Under the pieces are notes generated by a model. It saw only the letters and a list, made by a program, of their open reading frames with translations, ran no database searches and was not told where the DNA came from. A program made the position numbers and the translations under genes. Shown in pieces: positions 59,994-64,000 of a stretch of DNA of 64,000 nucleotides (the first letter of the stretch is position 1; each line of letters begins with the position of its first letter). Source of the stretch: Rubricoccus sp963708165 (GTDB lineage Bacteria > Bacteroidota > Rhodothermia > Rhodothermales > Rubricoccaceae); contig OY970187.1 in the NCBI GenBank assembly GCA_963708165.1, positions 3,100,001 through 3,164,000 on the forward strand. The letters run 5' to 3'.

Positions 59994-60338
59994 ATGCCTG
60001 GAGATATCATCATCGTGTTCATCCTGTTCGTCCTCGCGCCGCTGGCCGTCTTTCGCGGCATCAAAATGTTGCGGGACTCCAACCCGAGCGAGGGCACACG
60101 AAACGCGAGCGGATCAGAGAGCGGCATGCGGAAAAGCGAACTGGAGGCGCTGATTCGAGACGCCGTGATCGAGGCCACGGCGCCTCTGGCGGTCCGCATC
60201 GACGATCTGGAGCGCGAGATTCTTCTCGGCGACGGACGCCTGGACGCGTCGACGCTTTCCGAGGCCTTCGACGACAACTTCGCGCCAGAGGCCGACTTCG
60301 CTTCTGGCGAGACCGCGCGCTCCCGAGACCTGGGCTGA
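59994..60338 (+). CDS. Small single-span membrane protein
   Basis: 114 residues. One N-terminal membrane helix (MPGDIIIVFILFVLAPLAVFRG, residues about 4-21) then a cytoplasmic helical region (SGMRKSELEALIRDAVIEATAPLAVRIDDLEREIL) likely to form a coiled coil, and an acidic end with motif-derived PEADFASGE. Layout recalls PspB-like proteins, but the sequence is not diagnostic. The next gene starts 3 bp later. Confidence 0.72.
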   Translation: MPGDIIIVFILFVLAPLAVFRGIKMLRDSNPSEGTRNASGSESGMRKSELEALIRDAVIEATAPLAVRIDDLEREILLGDGRLDASTLSEAFDDNFAPEADFASGETARSRDLG

Positions 60339-60341
60339 GCC

Positions 60342-60659
60342 GTGAGCGCTGTTCGCCCCGACCCCGGCGATGCCGTCTGGGACGCCCTCGCCGTCCGCCG
60401 CTGGCGCCGCGTGCGCTGGCGCCACACCACCGACCCCACGCCAGAGGCAACCTCGCGCCGCCAGGCAGGCGCACCGCCCGCAGACGCCGTCTGTGCAGCC
60501 TACGGCTCACCCATTCACCGCACCGGCACCTACTACGTGCGCCCCGCCTACACCGACGGCAGCGTCTGGCTCAGCCAGCAGGGCTACGACGCGCTCATCC
60601 GCCGGACGCGCGGCCAACGCGCATCTCGACGATCTGGCGAACGGCCGGAGGCGCCGTAG
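60342..60659 (+). CDS. Hypothetical protein, small, Arg/Trp-rich
   Basis: 105 residues from a GTG at 60342. Unrecognised. VWDALAVRRWRRVRWRHTTD at the start and HRTGTYYVRPAYTDGSVWLSQQGYDALI in the second half look like real protein; the last 15 residues overlap the convergent SGNH gene by 65 bp and may not be under selection. Probably co-transcribed with the small membrane protein. Confidence 0.6.
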   Translation: MSAVRPDPGDAVWDALAVRRWRRVRWRHTTDPTPEATSRRQAGAPPADAVCAAYGSPIHRTGTYYVRPAYTDGSVWLSQQGYDALIRRTRGQRASRRSGERPEAP

Positions 60660-61713
60660 CGCATCCTTCCAAACCTGGGCTCTGGACGCATAGCGCGGCC
60701 TGCACCGCATCCGCCATGCCTCGCGCTGCGAGTGCATGCCCGACGGGCCGCCAGTGCGTCTCCGGGAAGTACATCTCCGGAATCGCGAGGCCGGATCGCG
60801 CGAGGTCCGGCGTGAGGGTCATGCCGTCCGTTTTGAGAGACCTCAATATGCGGAGGAAGATGGCTTCGTCGGTGCTGAAGGCGTTTGTGCGTCGGTACGC
60901 AGCCACCTGAGCCGCACTTGGGAAATAGAAAGACAGGAACCGAGCACCTCGGCTCTTGGACTCGTCTCGCAGTGCCTCCAGGTAAACACGCCCGCGCTCT
61001 GCTTCCCGCTCCCGCGCGTAGTGCGTGGGTACGGCAAGCGTGTCCATATCATATTCGTGAGGTGCAAGCGCGTCACCCCGTCTGCTCATTGCGGAGACCG
61101 ACGCCAGAAGCCCAACGACGTGCGAGTGGGAACGGAGTGTGTTGTACCCAGGCACTTCGCCGAGGCGCAGCTTCATCCACACTCGGTACGGCATCTGCGG
61201 TGGAATCGGGTGGATCGTGCCCGCCGAGTCGACGCGGGAAAAGGGCTCGGCCTGCAGGTTGCCGAAGTCGTTGTAGCAAAAGCCGTAGAGGACCACGCTC
61301 GGGCGCCATGCGCGCTCTCGAAACAGCCGCAAGGCGTAGTCCGGCGCCGCACCCGTTCGCGCGGCGTTGGACAGGCGCACCGTCATGCCTCTGGCGGCGA
61401 GCGTTTCGACGAGGGCGTTGCCCACCGTCTGGTCATCGTCGACGCCCATACCGTAGGCGAACGAATCGCCCAGCAGCAGGATCTCCGGGGCGTCGTCGCC
61501 GCCAGAGGCGGGCGTGGTCCTCAAGCCGTCCGGCGTGTGCGAGAACGTGTAGCTGTAGACACCCGGAATGGTCTTGCGTCCCCGCAGGCCAGGGGCCGGG
61601 ACAGCGCCCAGGGTGGAATCTGGGGCCAATCCTACAGGTCCCGTGATCTGTGGCGCGACGAGCCTTAGCGCAACTTCAGCGATGATGAGCGCGGCAGCGA
61701 TTCCGAGCACCAC
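60595..61713 (-). CDS. Membrane-anchored SGNH hydrolase
   Basis: 372 residues. N-terminal membrane anchor (residues 2-18), then an SGNH/GDSL fold: nucleophile block ILLLGDSFAYGMGV, Gly/Asn blocks SNAARTGAAPDYAL and GFCYNDFGN, and the catalytic His in FPETHWRPVGH. The order fits periplasmic AlgX/AlgJ-like or polysaccharide O-acetylesterases. C-terminal Cys pair (CVQSPGLEGC) may form a disulfide. Overlaps the convergent small gene. Confidence 0.82.
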   Translation of the reverse strand: MVLGIAAALIIAEVALRLVAPQITGPVGLAPDSTLGAVPAPGLRGRKTIPGVYSYTFSHTPDGLRTTPASGGDDAPEILLLGDSFAYGMGVDDDQTVGNALVETLAARGMTVRLSNAARTGAAPDYALRLFRERAWRPSVVLYGFCYNDFGNLQAEPFSRVDSAGTIHPIPPQMPYRVWMKLRLGEVPGYNTLRSHSHVVGLLASVSAMSRRGDALAPHEYDMDTLAVPTHYAREREAERGRVYLEALRDESKSRGARFLSFYFPSAAQVAAYRRTNAFSTDEAIFLRILRSLKTDGMTLTPDLARSGLAIPEMYFPETHWRPVGHALAARGMADAVQAALCVQSPGLEGCATAPPAVRQIVEMRVGRASGG

Positions 61714-61957
61714 CGCGGCGAGACCGAACAGCCAGCGCCGCCGCGGCGCCAGAGGCTGTGTGTCGGGGGAGTCGGGTGAGGGCGTGTCCAGAACCGTGCG
61801 GCGGGTGCGGGGCGCAAGGTCGCACCGCCAGAGGCCTCTGGCGAGGCTCTGCGCTGCGCGGGCGTGGCGCCGGGTGTACAGTCACGAACGCCAGAGGCTC
61901 CTGCAGCGGACGCGCCCCGGCCTCCGTATATCTCCTCACACTCCGTCTCGACCGGCC

Positions 61958-62725
61958 ATGCGCACGCTCCTCGTCCTTCTCGCTCTCACCGCAGCGCCTG
62001 CTCTTGCACAGAGCCCGGCGCCAGAGGCCGTCTCAGATTCCGTCGCGGTTGGGCAGTTCAGCTTCCACCCGTATGGAGCCTTGAGCGGTTCGGCTCCCTT
62101 CGCGTCCCGCGTAGGCGTTGCCGGCGTGTACCAGGCGACGCCCGAGACGGTGGTGATGCTATCGACCACGGTTGGAGCGCGCGCGCCATCCCCTGGCTTG
62201 TTTCTCTCGGTGACGCCGGGAGTGAGCCACGTTCGCGCTCTCGGGGCCGGGGTTGATGCTGGAGCGGTCGCGGGCATCTCGTTCACGGCGTCAGACTTTT
62301 CGGAGGTGGGCGCGGAATACCACGGAGAACGCGCGTTCGGCGCCGTAGCCCTGAGCCGGTCCTTCCCACTTGTAGGGTCTGTCGAACTCGTGCCGACCGT
62401 GGGCACGTACGCGACGGCCGGGCGCTGGCTCGATGCAACGTTGCCGGACTCGCTGGGTAGTGGGTTCGCGAGTGCTGGGCTGCTCGCTGGTGTCGGGGTT
62501 CGATTCCGAGCGTTTGGCAGAACCTGGGAGCTTCCTCTGATCGCGCCGCTAGAGCTCGTCGGCCGGGACCCGTACCGCCAGTGGGGTCAGCTAGAGCGGC
62601 GCACCGTGTACACGGAGGAAGCGCGGGCGATGCTAAGGCAGGCGACCTCGTCGTTGCCGCAATTCGAGACGGCTCCGCCCCTCGACATCCACCAGCCACG
62701 CCGCAACCGGCGCGGGCGACGCTAA
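61958..62725 (+). CDS. Exported protein, probable outer-membrane barrel
   Basis: 255 residues. Signal peptide MRTLLVLLALTAAPALAQ. The mature region alternates Gly-rich strands (VGVAGVYQATPETVVMLSTTVG, GVGVRFRAFGRTWELPL) and turns, consistent with a beta-barrel up to about residue 205. The C-terminal end is basic (PRRNRRGRR), unusual for a barrel whose last strand should close the protein. Function unknown. Only one motif copy (SPAPEAVSD, just after the signal peptide). Confidence 0.7.
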   Translation: MRTLLVLLALTAAPALAQSPAPEAVSDSVAVGQFSFHPYGALSGSAPFASRVGVAGVYQATPETVVMLSTTVGARAPSPGLFLSVTPGVSHVRALGAGVDAGAVAGISFTASDFSEVGAEYHGERAFGAVALSRSFPLVGSVELVPTVGTYATAGRWLDATLPDSLGSGFASAGLLAGVGVRFRAFGRTWELPLIAPLELVGRDPYRQWGQLERRTVYTEEARAMLRQATSSLPQFETAPPLDIHQPRRNRRGRR

Positions 62726-62858
62726 GCAGGCGGCAGCGCCGCACTGAGGCCATTCGCGCCAGAGGCCTCTGGCGTGGAGGACGCGCACACCCTCCCACGC
62801 GCTACAGGGATGTGTGCTCAGCCTCTGGCGAGCATGCAATCCCAGGCATCGCCAGAGG

Positions 62859-63986
62859 CTAGCGCAAGGAGCCTTCGCCGTCGTCCTCCTCGGCGGCTTC
62901 CTGGTCGGCGCGCACCTCGGGATCGCTGAGATCGGTCTCTTGTCGGATCTCGCGGTCAGAGTGCAGGTCGAGGCGCTCACGGGGGATAGAGGTCGCGTAG
63001 ACGAGCGCTCCGTCCTCCTCGAAGGCGTGAACGAACAGGCTCTCGCGCAAAAGCGAGATCGCCATAAAGCCCGAGACGCGGAGCGCGAACAGCGTGTTGG
63101 GCGTCTGCACGACGCCGCGCGTAAGCGAGCCCGCGCCGGAGACGAAGTAGTCCACCGGTGAGCCCTCGGGGCGGTGGTGCTGCAGGTTGTGGTCGTGCCC
63201 GGCGAAGTACGCCTGCACGCCGCGCTCCTCGAAGATGGGCACGAGCGATTCGATGAGGCGCGGGTTGTCCTCGTAGCGCACCGAGCCCACGTAGATCGGG
63301 TGGTGGCCGACGACGATCTTCCATTGGGCGTCGCTTTCGGCCAGCGTTTTGTCCAGCCATTCGAGCTGCGCCTCGCGGTCCCAGTCCTCGGTCTTGTTGT
63401 ACTTGCTGCGGGGCTCCTTCTCACTCAGCGGCGTCGTGTCCAGGTAGACAAACAGCGCCTCGGTCGAGTCGTCGACGGTGATGCTCTGCGTGTAGTAGCG
63501 CGCGGGCATGTGCCACCGCGGGCTCTTGGTCATGTAGTCGATCTGCGCCTGGTAGTCGCCCTGCCAGTCGTGGTTGCCGAGGACCGAGTACCACCGGCTC
63601 TGCAGCGCGGGGGCGGTGTAGATGTTCTCGAACGAGCGCTCCCACTTGGGGTCCTCGATGGAGTCGACGCCCTCGGTGTAGAAGTTGTCGCCGGTGGAGA
63701 TCGTGAACCGGCTGTTGATGCGCGCGCCCACCTCGCCCATCGAGACCGCCACGTTGCGCTGGTTGAAAAACCCGTTGCGGCCCCAGTCGCCCACGACGAG
63801 GAAGTTGAGCACCTCGGGCACGAACGCACGCGACTCTTCGGGGAGCGAGAAGTCCGCCATGATCTCGGGCGTGAACTGCTCGGCGCGGGTGCCGACGGCG
63901 GTGGGCTCGGCGCCGCTGCAGCCCGCGGCCATGAGCGCGGGCACGAGGCTGAGGAGAAAGAGGAGGGGGGAGAGGCGACGCATCAT
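62859..63986 (-). CDS. Purple-acid-phosphatase-like metallophosphoesterase lipoprotein
   Basis: 375 residues. Lipobox-type start (LVPALMAAGC). The metallophosphoesterase motifs occur in order: VVGDWGRNGFF, STGDNFYTEGVD, VLGNHDWQGDY, VVGHHPIYVGS and AGHDHNLQHH, matching tartrate-resistant acid phosphatase-like enzymes with a di-metal centre. It probably releases phosphate from esters in the periplasm or at the surface. Acidic C-terminal tail (DQEAAEEDDGEGS). Stop TAG fused to GCCTCTGGCG. Confidence 0.9.
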   Translation of the reverse strand: MMRRLSPLLFLLSLVPALMAAGCSGAEPTAVGTRAEQFTPEIMADFSLPEESRAFVPEVLNFLVVGDWGRNGFFNQRNVAVSMGEVGARINSRFTISTGDNFYTEGVDSIEDPKWERSFENIYTAPALQSRWYSVLGNHDWQGDYQAQIDYMTKSPRWHMPARYYTQSITVDDSTEALFVYLDTTPLSEKEPRSKYNKTEDWDREAQLEWLDKTLAESDAQWKIVVGHHPIYVGSVRYEDNPRLIESLVPIFEERGVQAYFAGHDHNLQHHRPEGSPVDYFVSGAGSLTRGVVQTPNTLFALRVSGFMAISLLRESLFVHAFEEDGALVYATSIPRERLDLHSDREIRQETDLSDPEVRADQEAAEEDDGEGSLR

Positions 63987-64000
63987 CGGGGGAGCACAGG

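Noticed and set aside
62496..62510. GGTTCGATTCC, which looks like a tRNA T-arm
   Set aside because: No acceptor or anticodon arms around it; it lies inside the coding sequence of the exported barrel-like protein.

Overview
The window looks like a chromosome segment of a GC-rich Bacteroidota-lineage bacterium, most likely Rhodothermota (something like Rubricoccaceae). This is inferred from gene content, not from a marker-gene tree: two proteins with type IX secretion (T9SS) C-terminal sorting domains, a SufBCD/SufT cluster, the purH-mreB-mreC neighbourhood, a short GT5-only glycogen synthase homologue, AccD, a bacilliredoxin and very high GC. I found no tRNA, rRNA, CRISPR array, prophage or insertion sequence.

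Layout. 1-1.14 kb: the 5' part of a 5-formyl-THF cyclo-ligase running off the left edge (minus), diverging from an AhpD-like protein and a STAS-like protein. 1.2-2.4 kb: a frameshifted tryptophan 2,3-dioxygenase. 2.9-8.7 kb: the ribosome/SRP operon ffh-rpsP-rimM-trmD-rplS, then an MqnA-like gene and smpB. 8.9-14 kb: patatin lipase, threonine aldolase, mtgA, greA and an NlpC/P60 hydrolase. 15-19.8 kb: a minus-strand envelope cluster (flippase, membrane protein, ChbG-like deacetylase, FemAB-like protein). 19.9-22.9 kb: hslV-NYN-hslU (hslU frameshifted). 24.3-31.7 kb: ldcA-purN-purH-mreB-mreC-dacB, linking purine synthesis with cell shape and peptidoglycan. 31.7-37 kb: acyltransferase, T9SS esterase, a FliA/WhiG-type sigma factor and a kynureninase-like enzyme. 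37.5-40.9 kb: rplU-rpmA, accD, tsaB and GT5. 41-45 kb: HU, zinc-ribbon/TPR and TPM proteins. 45.1-49.9 kb: sufB-C-D-T with a divergent A-type carrier gene. 50-55 kb: DUF192, hemW and an XdhC/membrane/NTPase/MocA operon. 55-64 kb: NurA nuclease, HAS-barrel protein, lipoproteins, a SGNH hydrolase and a purple-acid-phosphatase-like enzyme.

The outstanding feature is not a gene. The 9-mer GCCTCTGGC and its complement GCCAGAGGC recur several times per kb across almost the whole window, inside genes and between them. They are often paired as an 18-bp palindrome (GCCTCTGGCGCCAGAGGC) or its inside-out form (GCCAGAGGCCTCTGGC). At many genes the copy is fused to the stop codon, so that TAG supplies the first base of the motif. 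Inside proteins it reads mostly as Ala-Ser-Gly, Pro-Glu-Ala or Pro-Leu-Ala and sits in linkers, signal regions and tails, while well-conserved cores are nearly free of it. Distribution and arrangement resemble DNA-uptake sequences or highly iterated palindromes such as HIP1. I know of no described motif of this sequence.

A second dispersed element is a 15-bp tandem unit shared, in different reading frames, by purN and a lipoprotein gene. Several genes (tryptophan dioxygenase, hslU, esterase, mocA, a Gly-rich protein) carry apparent single indels. Their number suggests that assembly errors should be excluded before calling them pseudogenes.
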